Below are positions 53,400 to 64,000 of a stretch of DNA of 64,000 nt, piece after piece. The translations under genes were made by a program, and so were the position numbers. Numbering within the stretch: position 1 is the first letter of the stretch; each line of letters opens with the position of its first letter. Source of the DNA: Stenogyne calaminthoides (lineage: Eukaryota > Streptophyta > Magnoliopsida > Lamiales > Lamiaceae); the NCBI GenBank assembly GCA_037126765.1, contig JBBCBC010000022.1, positions 19,807,758-19,871,757 on the forward strand, in the 5' to 3' direction. The notes under the pieces are model-generated. The model worked only from the letters and a program-made list of their open reading frames with translations. It was not told the DNA's origin and searched no databases.

Positions 53400-55080
53400 G
53401 GCTTACATTCTGATATGGCGGTTATGAAGGCTAAGCCTAGTATTAGGGTTCCTCCTGGTGCGAACATGTCGCATACCAATCTGATGCCGGAGATATCAAT
53501 TTTGGGTCCAGATGATTCAGGTCTGCAGATTTCAAAATCTAACCCTAGGGTTTCGAGTGATGGGCATGTGGATGCAGGTGGCCTGGACGCATACCCACCC
53601 CTGGGTTGCTGGATTTGCAGCTTGTCCAGGATTTGGATGCAAGGATAGCAGCATGTAATTCTTGTTTGCACGATTTTGTGTCTTTGAATAAAGGTGTTGT
53701 GACTCCTATGATTCAAACATTTGCCAATGCCCTTGCCCCATCATCTGCTCCACCTTTTCGAAAAGGAGAGTTTCTCTCGATAAATATTGATGATGCTATA
53801 CACCAATAGGGGGTTAAAGATATGGAGAATTCGTTGATTGGAAGAATGTTTCTCAAATCAGGTGTAAAGCTAACGCCCACAACCGAGCTTCAAGCTTCGA
53901 TCGATAAGGTTTGGAATATCAAAGGCGAGTGGAAACTAGTAACTTTGGGGAAGGGTTATTTCAGTGTGCAAATAAAATACCTCAAGGAACGAGATAAAAT
54001 ATTTCTTCGACGTTCTTGGACCTCGGAATTTGGGATGATGAGACTTCAGAAGTGGGTGCCAGAATTTAACCCGTACAAGGTCAATTCTCCGATTGTTAGT
54101 GTTTGGGTTCGTATTTATGAGTTACCTATAGAATATTTTTATGTACCCATCATTGAACGTATTGCTTCAGCCCTTGGTCCTCTTGTGGGGGTTGATGAGT
54201 GTACTCGGAACCGAAATATGTGCCATTATGCTCGAGTACTCATTGAAATGGACCTCCGGAAAGAGAGAAATATAACATTATGTATGAAAGGTCCGGACAC
54301 TGTTCTATTACCTCAGTGGGTTATGAACACCATTCAGAGTTTTGTGCACATTGGCAGATTGTTGGTCACTCGTTAGATAATTGTCGTTCTCATGGAGGAG
54401 GCCCATTCGATGGAAAGCTGGACGATAGTTCCAAACCCCCCAGAATGGTCTGGGCAAGGATCCAAAACACAAGATATGGTTCAGGAAGGAGCCCACATGT
54501 ACTTCTGACACTGGACCGAGTACAGCTAAGGACACTGAAATGCAGGATAGAGGGGAGAATCTTCCTCCCTTTGATGATATATGTGCTGTAGCTGGGACAT
54601 TGGGAGCGGAAGAAACTGTTGTGGCCAGTCCGAGAGATGAAGACATGGGAAGGAAGACTACAGTGCAAGAAATAGAAAGTTAGGAGCAACCCAAGAAGAT
54701 AGCTTCGCCTACACATTCAGTACAGGTTTCTCCCATGCCCATTACCACCAATTCATTTACCACCCTGCTACCCCCCCTTGGTAGATGGGGCCACAACTTC
54801 GGAATCAGATGCTAAAGTTGAGGCCACCTTGGACCCGACCTTGACTCCGGAACCCACCAATACCTCCAAAAGATGGTCGGATTTGCTAGATGAAGAAAAG
54901 AAGGATGACTCAATGGTAGTGAATTCTGCATAGGCACCCAATTCTGGGATGCAGCTTACACCGGACAAGCAACGTTACTTAGAAGCCTCAGGGGGAAAGG
55001 TGTCTTTGAAGGTTCCTTTGGGCAAATTGATAAAGGCAAAAGAGAAATAGGCTCGAAAGGAGGATAACAAGAGAAGACAA
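53400..55080 (+). pseudogene. LINE (L1-type) ORF1 with DUF4283 domain
   Basis: 53822-54376 encodes 'NSLIGRMFLKSGVKLTPTTE', 'WNIKGEWKLVTLGKGYFSVQ', 'KWVPEFNPYKVNSPIVSVWV' and 'IASALGPLVGVDECTRNRNM', the DUF4283 nucleic-acid-binding domain of plant L1-type LINE ORF1. A frameshift near 54370 follows, and 54280-54591 gives the knuckle region 'EFCAHWQIVGHSLDNC', where tryptophan replaces the second cysteine of CX2CX4HX4C. The rest, to about 55080, is the charged linker with several stops. ORF1 proteins bind LINE RNA. No reverse transcriptase follows directly. Confidence 0.88.
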
Positions 55081-56017
55081 GATTACAACACATGACTAAG
55101 AGCAAAAAAGATGCAGGATGCCCCACAAGCTTCCTTGTACGCCACTACAGCTGCAAATCTACGATAGTTTTTGCTTTTTTGATACATGTTGTACTTTTTA
55201 GTTGTCTGATCACTTTTGGGCCAGTGACATATCTTTTCAGGGGTCACTTTCGGGCCAACCTCTCTCTTTGTCACTTTTTTCTTTTACTTTTAATAATAGC
55301 TTATTTGCCTACTAAGATACAAGACACCATTTACATTCTCTCATGTTAATTTTCACACAGTTCACATAATTATAATGTTAATAAGGTAATACAATAATAT
55401 AACAATATTAATTATACTACCTCACTAGTTTAATGACACGTACACACATTCTTCACGCACCAGAACATAGAACACTCGCATACACATATCACAAACACAA
55501 CTTACTTCTCTGTGATTGATCGGAACAGAGGAAAAGTTGAAGGGTGAGGGTTCTTATTTTTCTTATACATGGAAGAGGATAAAGATGGAGCACGTCAAAA
55601 TGGTATCATACAGAAGAGGAAGAGATGTGAGAATGCGGTGGAGTAGGAAAGATATCAAAATAAATAAATAGTTCTTTAAATAAATAATATTAGGTTGATT
55701 GTTTGGTCTCAAATCTTTATACGATTAGTTTTGAATAATTAGGGAACATGACATTATTTAAATTATTAGATAACATGTCCCTGGCGATATATATATTCAG
55801 TATCCTGAATGAGAATAGGCAAAATAATTAATTACGTTAAAAGATTTTTCTAATTTAATAGAAATTAAAATTTCTTTAACTTAATTACTCAATTTGTTAG
55901 AATTAATTAGTAAAAAATTTAGTAATTCATAAAGTGATTTTGGAACGTTACAATAATTCAATTCAACTCATACTATCATTTTTAAGTTTGTACTATAATT
56001 TAATTAAATTCATATTA
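55081..56017. other. AT-rich region between LINE pieces, no gene
   Basis: The 85-codon frame at 55092-55349 shows no recognisable domain. From 55330 the DNA is AT-rich and featureless, apart from a weak CATACTATCATTTTTAAG repeat before the Stowaway element. Confidence 0.5.
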
Positions 56018-56175
56018 CTCCCTCCGTTCCTGACCATTTTGCACCCCCATGTGGGCACACAAATTAAGGAAAATTATTTTTTTGGTGTTTTGTTGACTTT
56101 TCATTTTAAGGTGTGCAAAATGGTAGGGGACAGACCAAAATAGAAAGAGTGCAAAATGGTAAGGGACATATGGAA
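56018..56175. mobile_element. Stowaway-type MITE
   Basis: Starts CTCCCTCCGTTCCTGACCAT after TA (56016-56017) and ends with GGTAAGGGACATATGGAA before TA. The inner TGCAAAATGGTA arms pair with ACCATTTTGCA. About 158 bp. The right terminal CGGAGGGAG is mutated to CATATGGAA. Confidence 0.8.
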
Positions 56176-57100
56176 TATAATATATTAAACTCGTACTATT
56201 ATTTTTAATTTTTTTTTTTTTTGATAACTTCATTATAGAGTATAATTGTTCAAAATATTATTCTCCTAGCTAAAAAAGAATTAAATTGAAAATCTTGATA
56301 AAAAAATTATTTTAAATGAGAAGTGGCTAAAATGAGAATTTTGTGGAGGGGGATATATTGAATGATGTACGTATGTAGCTTAAATTGAAGATATATTTGA
56401 GTGAAAAATTTTAGTCGAATGTTTTGAACCGTGTATGCGTGATCAAGTCTATGCACAAGCCTACAACTACAACTGGTCCATATTCCTCCACTGTTTATTT
56501 TGTTTTGACACGTCACTTTTGACAAGACTTGGCCAATGAAAATTAATCCTTGTCATTTGCTTTTATTAACTTCCCTTTCCGACTCAAAAAATACCCTTCG
56601 CCTTCTCCCTTAAGGTTTCTCTCTCTTGGGGTGATTGCCACCTCACTCTCAGTGTTTCTTCGTGTCTAGTCGGCCGTTTTCCACTGCATCACTTTCTCTC
56701 TTATATGGGTTTTCTTATCTACTCTTACTTCACTGCTTAAATATTATGTATCTATTGAGATGGTTGGATCATATTGAGACGGCCAGCGGATTGCACGGGA
56801 GCACGGCGGCGAACTTCATCATCAATATGGAGAGTGGATGAGGGCTGAGGGTACGGATGCATTCTCGACAGCTCAGATGGCGGAGCTGGTGCAGATAGGC
56901 GATGAGTGGCCACTTCTATAGCCCAGTCACAACACTGCCAAACGTCTGCCTTCCCTCCTTCTGATGCAATTACAGCTTTGGCCACTACTACTTTGGGGGA
57001 GCAACTTCCGAGTGAACCTAATTTGGCGATGCAAGACAAAAAGGGTAAAGGCTTCGCTGATATGACGATGCAGGGGTGACTCTAGTTTTAATACGCAATC
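56176..57100. other. spacer with copy of the 12708 repeat, then LINE-like leader
   Basis: 56356-56463 is the counterpart of 12708-12808. From 56620 the composition becomes more balanced, with CTCTCTCTTGGGGTG and a purine-rich stretch (56830-56900) that could be the ORF1-ORF2 linker of a LINE; no domain is visible. Confidence 0.4.
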
Positions 57101-57103
57101 GGG

Positions 57104-57751
57104 ATGTGGATATGGGACTGGACGGAGATGAAAAAAACTGCGCTTACAGGAGGCCGGTGGGGCCCAGCTGGTGATTACGGCGGTGGACGGGGGAGTCCGT
57201 CCCCGCCATCAGCCATGACGATCATCGCCTGGAATGCTCTGGGCTTGGGAAACCGTCGGGCCTTCCGCCAACTTAGTCAGCTACTAGCTGACAATAATCC
57301 CATTTTGTTGTTTATAAGTGAATCGAAGGTAAATTTGTTTTTTTTGTAATAAATGGCACTCGCGCTTTGCTTTTGGTGGTATGTTTAATGTGCACTCGAG
57401 GGGTCGTAGTGCAGCGCTTGTATTCTTTTGGAAGAATGAATGTAAAGTAACTATTTTTTCGTACTCTATTTCGCATATAGATTGTACTATTGTGTTTAAT
57501 AATTTATTGTGGCATTTACGGGTTTTTACGGTAACCCTAATCCTACTTTGCATGCACATTCGTGGACGTTGCTCCGTCGCCTGGCTACTTGGCATAGGAC
57601 GGTTGACGTACCATGGGTTATTGGTGGGGACTTCAATGAATTGCTTTACGAGTCTGAGAAGGTGGGGGGTTTTAGACGACCTGCTTCAGGTATGAAAGCA
57701 TTTCACGATGCGTTGTTTTTTTTGTAATGTCTGGAATTTGCATGCGGGTGG
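57104..57751 (+). pseudogene. LINE ORF2 endonuclease N-terminus
   Basis: From 57217 the reading 'MTIIAWNALGLGNRRAFRQL' matches the start of plant L1 ORF2 AP-endonuclease (MKIxSWNxRGLGxxxAxRxL), followed by 'NPILLFISESK' (E of the ETK motif kept). 57420-57520 and 57509-57727 continue in shifted frames with 'HSWTLLRRLATWH' and 'PWVIGGDFNELLYESEKVGG' (GDFN motif). The domain is cut at 57751 by a hAT-like element. It would nick target DNA for target-primed reverse transcription. Whether it belongs to the same LINE as ORF1 at 53400 is uncertain. Confidence 0.88.
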
Positions 57752-58236
57752 TAGGGGTGGGCATTTGGTTGGTTCACTCGGTTTTTGGCTGTTTTTCAAC
57801 TGAGCCAAACAAACCAAATTACGCAAATTTAAACCAAAATCGAACCGAGATGGTGAGTAACCGAACCAAATTGAACAAGAAATTCAGTTTTGTTTGGTTT
57901 ATTCGGTTTTAACCGAAAATTAACCTGAAATTCACAATTTAATGATTTCCCAAATAAATTTTCAGTATTTCTAACTCGAAGATCAAATACAAATACAACT
58001 AATAGTTTCATAATAAAAGGCCACACAAGTCTCAAATTAAAATCTCATTATAAATTCTTGTGAGTTGTGAGTTGTGAGCGTGTAATTGTGTCCAAGGGTT
58101 TGTGACTTGTGAGTTGTAAGGGAATGAAATAAATATAATATGTATTTAATATTTTTTATTATATATATGCGTGTAGTTTGGTTTGTTCGTTTTATTCAAT
58201 TTTTTTAAAACTATAACCGAACTGAAATCGAAAAAC
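57752..58236. mobile_element. hAT-like non-autonomous element, right end lost
   Basis: Begins TAGGGGTGGGCATTTGGTTG, a terminus common in plant hAT elements, and is rich in inverted CGGTTT/AACCGAA motifs on both sides (57780-57910 and 58170-58236). The right terminus (a complement of the left) is missing where copia F sequence begins near 58240, so no target duplication can be given. TTGTGAGTTGTGAGTTGTGAG at 58060 is a short tandem repeat. Confidence 0.6.
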
Positions 58237-58470
58237 TGATCTATTCCATATGCTTCGGTTGTCGGAAGCCTTATGTTGTTGGGGAACAAGTTGCACAGAT
58301 CTATTCGGGATGAATATTTAAATACAAATTTAATTCTTGTAATTATTACTAGCATGAATTAATCATATATTAATTCAAATAATAATCCAACAACAAATCA
58401 TGCATATAATTAATTCACGTAAATCTTACGCATGCGGAATTCTACGAGTTTACGTGAACGTACCTCTTGG

Positions 58471-60661
58471 CACTAATACACATTTGGTCTTGGACAGCTG
58501 TGAAAAATGACCTTGGAGAGCGGTTATAACCGCTCTCCAAGCATCAGTTGTCCAAGCTTGGACAGCTGATAAAAAACCGTTGTCCAAGAAAAAAAGACTT
58601 GGACAAATGTTTTTAACCGCTTTTGAAAGTTTTATATTGACATGATTTGATAACCATTGTCCAAGATGATATATTTTTTTATTCGTTTTTTATTTTACAT
58701 AGGCAATGATTTGAAAACCGCTGTCCAATATCTTTTTTTATTATTATTATTAATTTACATTTTAAAAATCCTATAATAAAACTATATACGTCCAATACCA
58801 TATAATAAAACTTATATATACGTCCAATACCATATAATAAAACTTATATATACGTTCAATACCATATAACATAAACCAAAAATCCTATAATAAAACCATA
58901 AACCACATATATATACCAAAACATCGAAATATATAAACATACAATCTTAAACATACGTCCAATACACCAAAAACATGAAATATATATCATCACAAATATA
59001 TAATTTAATTACATGCTACCAATATTTCAAACAACATTCTCTCAATATTGATCCTATGAATATAAGAAACGATTGTAAAGGTACCCCGTCATCATATGCA
59101 CCATGATCATTGTAACTATACCCCGAGTGCGCTTCTCCCCGGAGCTGCTAGTGGTGGTGGGAGCATCAGTGTCACACTCTCTCAAGTCATCATATGCACC
59201 ATGATCATATGTGCCATGATCTCCATCAGAATCTCCATCATCTAGGGATATGGCAAACGAGACATGATCCGTAAAAAGCGAAGAAACAACATTTAATAAA
59301 CAAAAACAAACAATATTCACAACCGGATGTTTCATACATGATAAGAACTATCTATGCAGTATACATGATACATATATCTACTTATAAGTTACATCTGCAT
59401 CATCTACTTATAAATTAAAATTTTAGTTGATAGCATACTCTTATACTATGAACACATGTGTATTGAGACATGATCCTGTAAAGCAGAAGAAACAACATTT
59501 AATAAACAAAAAAACAAACAATATTCACAACCGGATGTTTCATACATGATAAGAACTATCTATGCAAAGATACATGATGCATCTACTTATAAGTTACATC
59601 CAAGATCATCTACTTATAAATTAAAATTTAGGTTGATAGCATACACTTATACTATGAACACATGTGTATTAAAGCTTGAATGACATTGTCTTTCAAGTAG
59701 ACCAAGAATATAAACAACAAGAGCAACTAAGTGTTATGGAGCAAAATATAATATTTCAAATTTAAAAAAACAAGAGCAACATATATAATATAAACAAAAT
59801 TAACTAAGTGTTATAAACAACAAGATTAGTTCAAAAAAAAACAACAAGAGCAACATATATAATATGAATAAAGCTAAAGCTTGAAAAATTCAATGGAAAT
59901 ATGACTTGAGTTGAGGCCCCATTTTATATTTATATTTATATTTATTTTGTGCCCCACTTTTTCTTATAATTAGATATTGCATATAAAATATTTCATGGAA
60001 GACCTATTCATTTGATTTTTTTTTTAACACACTTTATATTGACTTACTCATATATTAATGTTCAATTCAATTGTATAATCATATTTATAATGTTCAATCT
60101 GAGAATATGCAATATGAATAAAGTTAAAGCTTGAAAAAAAGTAAAATTAAAGATTGCACAATCCATTTGCACCAACTAAGTGTTATGGAGGCGAGGGAGG
60201 GGGAGAGGGAGGAAGTGAGCGGGAAGGGCAAGTAGGAGGAGGGAGGGAGGGCGCCATTGACGATTTGGGGAGAGGAGAAGCGATTTACGGCGGGCTAGAA
60301 GGGTGTCAACTATGATTGGTGATTTGGTCTTGTTTTCTTGGCGATTTTTTGGGGGGAGAAGAAATTGGAGAGAAAGAAATGAAGTCCGAGCTAGGTCTCT
60401 GTTCATATATATATATAAAAAAAGACAGCGGTTATTAACCGCTGTCCAAGTGTTTACTTAGACAATGTTAGATTTATTTGTAAAGTATTATTAGGAAACG
60501 GTTTGAAACCGATGTCCAAGGTTTATTTTTTGACACAGCGGTTTCAAACCGTTTTTTTTTTTTTTTTTTTTATAAAACCGCTCTTCAAGTTGTTACTTGG
60601 AGAGCTGTTTGAAAAAAGGGTTGTCCAAGTGCAGCTGTGCAAGCTCAAATGTGTAGTAGTG
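58471..60661 (-). mobile_element. CACTA transposon, second copy, internally deleted
   Basis: The plus strand starts CACTAATACACATTTGG and ends GCTCAAATGTGTAGTAGTG, the reverse of the first copy's ends, so it lies inverted relative to 43916-49309. TGG flanks both sides (58468-58470, 60662-60664). The subterminal AACCGCTGTCCAAG motifs and the non-coding end regions match the first copy, but the TNP2 gene is gone. A GC-rich block (60180-60300) corresponds to the 5' leader 44200-44450 of the first copy. It is a non-autonomous derivative. Confidence 0.93.
59259..59670. repeat. 206-bp tandem duplication within the second CACTA copy
   Basis: GAGACATGATCC at 59259 and 59465 starts two consecutive copies of a 206-bp unit that includes CACAACCGGATGTTTCATAC and ends ATGAACACATGTGTATT. 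Small differences show they have diverged somewhat. Confidence 0.9.
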
Positions 60662-62301
60662 TGGGACGGCAATGGCTTTGTTTATTAGACACACCAAAAC
60701 AACTTCCCAAGTATTCCCTCAATCCTTGCTCGACTATCCGGTGGTAGGACGCTTGCGAACAATTAACAAAAGGAAAATAAATTATGTTGCACCACCTTTG
60801 TGGATTTACTAATTTTTCCAGCACATGGAATTGTACTTGGGAATGAAAGAATCATCCCCTATTTATAGATGGGTGTTGGGCGAAAATTTGGGAAGAAAAA
60901 CAATGTGGGAAAATCTTTTCTTGATCTCCAAGAAATCTTGAATATATCTCATATATTCTTTTCTCCACAATTAAAATATTCCACAAAAAATCCCACCTCT
61001 TCAAGTTATGGATTTTTCGGTATTTTTAGGTCAAGATTCCAAGATTTGGATCTTCTTGAATTTATGAGATATTCTTGTATTTCAAGAAATACATATCTTT
61101 CATAATATCTTTTCAAGAAAATCTTTCTTGCCCTTTATATTTCAATATTTTTTAATTCTACATATGAATAACCAAGTGGGAGATTTCTTGAATTTAATGA
61201 CATAATCTTGTATTCCAAGAATACATATCTTCATTCTATAACAAAATTCAAAGAAAATCTTTCTCCCCTCTCATCCATAATTTTCGAAAAAAAAATGGAA
61301 AATTAGTAACAAATATTTATTTTATTTTTAAGCACATTTTTCAGTTATTGGACTATATGTTGGGCTACTTAGGGGGCCTTTAGGAGAATTAAGATTGGAC
61401 TTTCCAATGGATCTTGAATTATCAATATTGAGCCACAATATTATTCAAGCCCATAAATATTAATTAATCCCACTACATAATTAATATTGCACTATCCATC
61501 TTAACCCATATATTTGATCAATATGGCTCCGGTTATTATTTCCGTGTTTAAGATTATCTAGCCCATTAATTAATTCAAGCCTTTGAAATAGCTTTCCGTT
61601 AATTAATATCTTTTGTCATTGGTCAAGAGCGGTTCAACATTATTATCCATCTAGGAAACTAGTTCCACTTCCAAGATTTGGTATGATAAAGCTTATGAAC
61701 TCCCAAGGGAACCGTCGAACAAAGCGTGCTTGCACACGATTCTCCGTATTAAATCTTAGCAATCACATGTGACCAATAATATTGTCCAAGATAAAAAGTA
61801 TTGAATCTCGTTGATTCTCTACCCATGATAAGTCAAAGCAATAGTTACCAACCACACGTGATCTTATTTAAGGAACGAAGATTAAGAAACAACGAACCAC
61901 TGAGGTCTAATTCTTCCTTGTTCGCCTCAAGAATTTGTCCTCTCCAGAGGTCCTATTCAATGCATAAGTCATGCACTAGTGTAATCTCTTGGTCAAGACA
62001 AGTCAATCTGAGTCTTACACTTCAACCTTTCACGATGGATTGTTCATTTCCATCTAGGTCGTGAATGGCGTACTTTTAGTTACAAGGGACTGTTAATTTA
62101 ATCTTCTGTGATCTGGTATCACTAAATTAACTACAATGTAACAAGTACGATTTATTGAAAAGTTATGCAGTAAATATATGTAACATTCGATGATATTTAA
62201 AGCATCAGTGATAAACAATTTATTTCAGTAAATAAGTCCGAAATTCAGTTTTGATTATACAAAGTAAAAAGCATACTTTCTAGTATAATCCCAACATATG
62301 T

Positions 62302-63069
62302 ATGCAATGTTGTGTACGAGACCGAATATCTGCTTTGCCGTTGGCATGGTGGCAAGATATCAAAGTAACCCGGGGAAAGAACATTGAATGCGATTAAAAA
62401 CATTCTCAAGTATCGAAAAAAGAACTCGGGATAGAATGTTAATTTATCAGTCAGATAGTTTAATCCCCATCGGCTACACGGACTCGGATTTCCAATCAGA
62501 CATAGACTCCAGAAAATCTACCCTCCTGTAGTGTGTTTTGCATGGGGGGAGGAGCCGTGACATGGAGAAGCGTCAGCGTAAATGCGTCATGATTCTACCA
62601 TGGAAGCCGAATATGTAGTCGCTGCACAGGCAAATGAAAAAAGCGGTTTGGCTCAAGAACTTCCTAGTGGACTTGAATGTAGTTCGAATTTGCCCAAATG
62701 AATCATCATTTATTGTGACAATGTCGAGTCATTTGCAAATTCAAAGGGAACCAAGAGCCCACAAGGCCAAAGAAACACATTGAAAGGAAATACCATCTTA
62801 TACGAGATATCGTTAAGAGAGGAGATATAGATGTGGCAAAGATAGCGTCAGAAGACAACCTAGCAGATCCATTCACAAAGGGTCTGCCTCTGAATACATT
62901 CTAGAGACATGTGGAAGGAATGGGTGTCAAGATCGTTGCCAATCTGCTTTGAGTATAAGTGGGAGAAATTATTAGGTTCGTGTAGGTGACATTAGATGTC
63001 ATGTATTAGGAACTACACGAGACATGTTGTAGTATACTTAAAAGCAGACTTTGAGTATAAGTGGGAGAT
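62302..63069 (+). pseudogene. copia F RNase H
   Basis: 'VARYQSNPGKEH', 'LIPIGYTDSDFQSDIDSRKS' and 'VWLKNFLVDLNVV' with 'IVTMSSHLQIQREPRAHKAK' in shifted frames match the copia RNase H. Parts are nearer to the family consensus than those of copia C (YTDSDFQSDIDSRKS). Stops and frameshifts after about 62395 and 62530. TTTGAGTATAAGTGGGAGA occurs twice before the LTR, as in copia C. Confidence 0.88.
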
Positions 63070-64000
63070 TGTTGGGATTATACTGGAAAGTATGCTTTTA
63101 CTTTGTATAATCAAAACTGAATTTCGGACTTATTTACTGAAATAAATTGTTTATCACTGATGCTTTAAATATCATCGAATGTTACATATATTTACTGCAT
63201 AATTGTTCAATAAATAGTACGTGTTACATTGTAGTTAATTTAGTGATACCGGATCACGTAAGATTAAATTAAAAATTCCTTGTAACTAAAAAGTAAACCA
63301 TTCACGACCTAGATGGAAATGAACAATCCATCGTGAAAGGTTGAAGTGTAAGGCCTCAGATTGGCTTGTCTTGACCAAGAGATTACACTAGTGCATGTGA
63401 TCGATGTAATTTGAATAGGACCCATGGAGGACAAATTCTTCTAACCGAACAAGGAAGAATTAGACCTCAGTGGTTTGTTATTTCTTAATCTTCGTTCATT
63501 AAATAGGATCACGTGTGGTTGGTAACTATTGCTTTGACTTATCATGGGTTGAGAATCAACGAGATTCAATACTTTTTATCTTGGGCAATATTATTGGTCA
63601 CATGTGATTGTTAAGATTTAATACGGAGAATCATGTGCAAGTACGCTTGTTCGATTTGTCCCCTTGGGAGGTTCATAAGCTTTATCATACCAAATCTTGC
63701 AAGTGGAACTAGTTTCCGGTATGGATAATAATGTTGAACCGTTCCTTAACCAAGGACAAAAGATATTAATTAATAGAAAGCTATTTCAGTGGATTGAATT
63801 AATTAATGGGCTAGATAATCTTAAACACGGGAAATAATAATCGGGAGTCATATTGACTGTAATATGGGTTAAGATGGATAGTGCAATATTAATTATGTAG
63901 TGGGATTAATTAATATTTATGGGCTTGAATAATATTGTGGCTCAATATTGATAATTCAAGATCCATTGGAAGGTCCTATCTTAATTCTCCTAAAGGCCCC
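63070..64000 (+). repeat. copia F 3' LTR (partial, runs off the window)
   Basis: Begins TGTTGGGATTATACTGGAAA and follows 19313-20220 and 38138-39030 closely. It keeps the canonical TGTTGGG start lost in the copia C copies. The window ends inside it. Confidence 0.93.

Larger units (their letters stand above)
58277..62296 (-). mobile_element. inverted solo LTR of the copia C family
   Basis: On the minus strand it starts TGTTGGGATTATACTAG and ends GTTCCCCAACA. The duplication TATGT flanks it (58272-58276, 62297-62301), and the copia C RT gene at 37388-37399 shows the empty site. Without the CACTA insert it is 1829 bp, like the 3' LTR at 38138-39963. No internal sequence is attached, so it is a solo LTR produced by recombination between LTRs. 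Confidence 0.92.
58237..64000 (+). mobile_element. copia F: second copy of the copia C family, truncated
   Basis: Only about 37 bp of coding sequence remain on the left (58240-58276, CCATATGCTTCGGTTGTCGG, encoding the PYASVVGSL segment). The rest resumes at 62302 after an inserted LTR, runs through RNase H, and its 3' LTR starts at 63070 and leaves the window at 64000. Upstream portions are missing, replaced by the hAT-like element. The 37-bp and following parts match copia C at 37361-37410. Confidence 0.85.

Noticed and set aside
59054..59335. 93-codon minus-strand frame as a possible CACTA accessory gene
   Set aside because: It lies at the edge of the 206-bp duplication in the deleted copy, has no known domain and has no counterpart frame in the first CACTA copy.
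1..64000. Search for host genes, tRNA, rRNA, bacterial or organellar genes
   Set aside because: No frame outside transposable elements showed a recognisable host domain with intron or exon support, and no tRNA cloverleaf or rRNA segment was recognised. Covariance-model and protein searches would be needed to exclude small cases.

Overview
The window is plant (eudicot-type) nuclear intergenic DNA made almost entirely of nested transposable elements. I could support no intact host gene, tRNA, rRNA or CRISPR array. The plant origin rests on Ty1/copia elements with tRNA-Met-like primer sites, Ty3/gypsy elements including one with the Tat-lineage layout (TGGCGCC primer site, two RNase H domains, antisense ORF), CACTA/TNP2, PIF/Harbinger, Mutator-type, Stowaway and L1-type LINE sequences, and an AT-rich background. 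The species cannot be named from sequence alone.

Layout. 1-7530: minisatellite-rich internal region and 3' LTR (6026-7530) of a + strand gypsy-like element whose 5' part lies outside the window; a decayed copia element (A, - strand, 1262-5802) is nested in it. 7531-9240: PIF/Harbinger transposase remnant (- strand) split by a Mutator-type element with 9-bp target duplication (7591-8874). 9916-12638: TIR element with TTA target duplication, holding two Stowaway MITEs and an LTR-like segment. 12949-16215: gag-only (TR-GAG-like) LTR element in an unusual arrangement, with outer LTRs in opposite orientation and a 5-bp target duplication. 17032-42563: gypsy element B (- strand) split by copia element C (+ strand, 19313-39963). 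C itself carries a solo LTR in its 5' LTR (20644-22067) and a 10-kb Tat-lineage gypsy element D in its integrase (25815-36067). Element D carries an antisense, apparently spliced gene with its own TATA box. 42564-43390: short tandem repeats. 43390-57750: L1-type LINE sequence interrupted by copia element E (43729-53391), whose 5' LTR is split by a CACTA element (43916-49309). 57752-58236: truncated hAT-like element. 58240-64000: second copy (F) of the C family, split by an inverted solo LTR of the same family (58277-62296), which is split by an internally deleted CACTA relative (58471-60661).

Nesting reaches four levels, and most junctions are fixed by target-site duplications or by an empty-site match to a sister copy. 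The coding regions are broken by stops and frameshifts, and several catalytic aspartates have become asparagine in a way that fits deamination of methylated cytosine. The genes therefore do not act together as a host system: the window is a record of successive insertions. The most interesting parts are the antisense spliced gene of element D, the inverted-LTR gag-only element, and the hierarchical minisatellites at the left edge.
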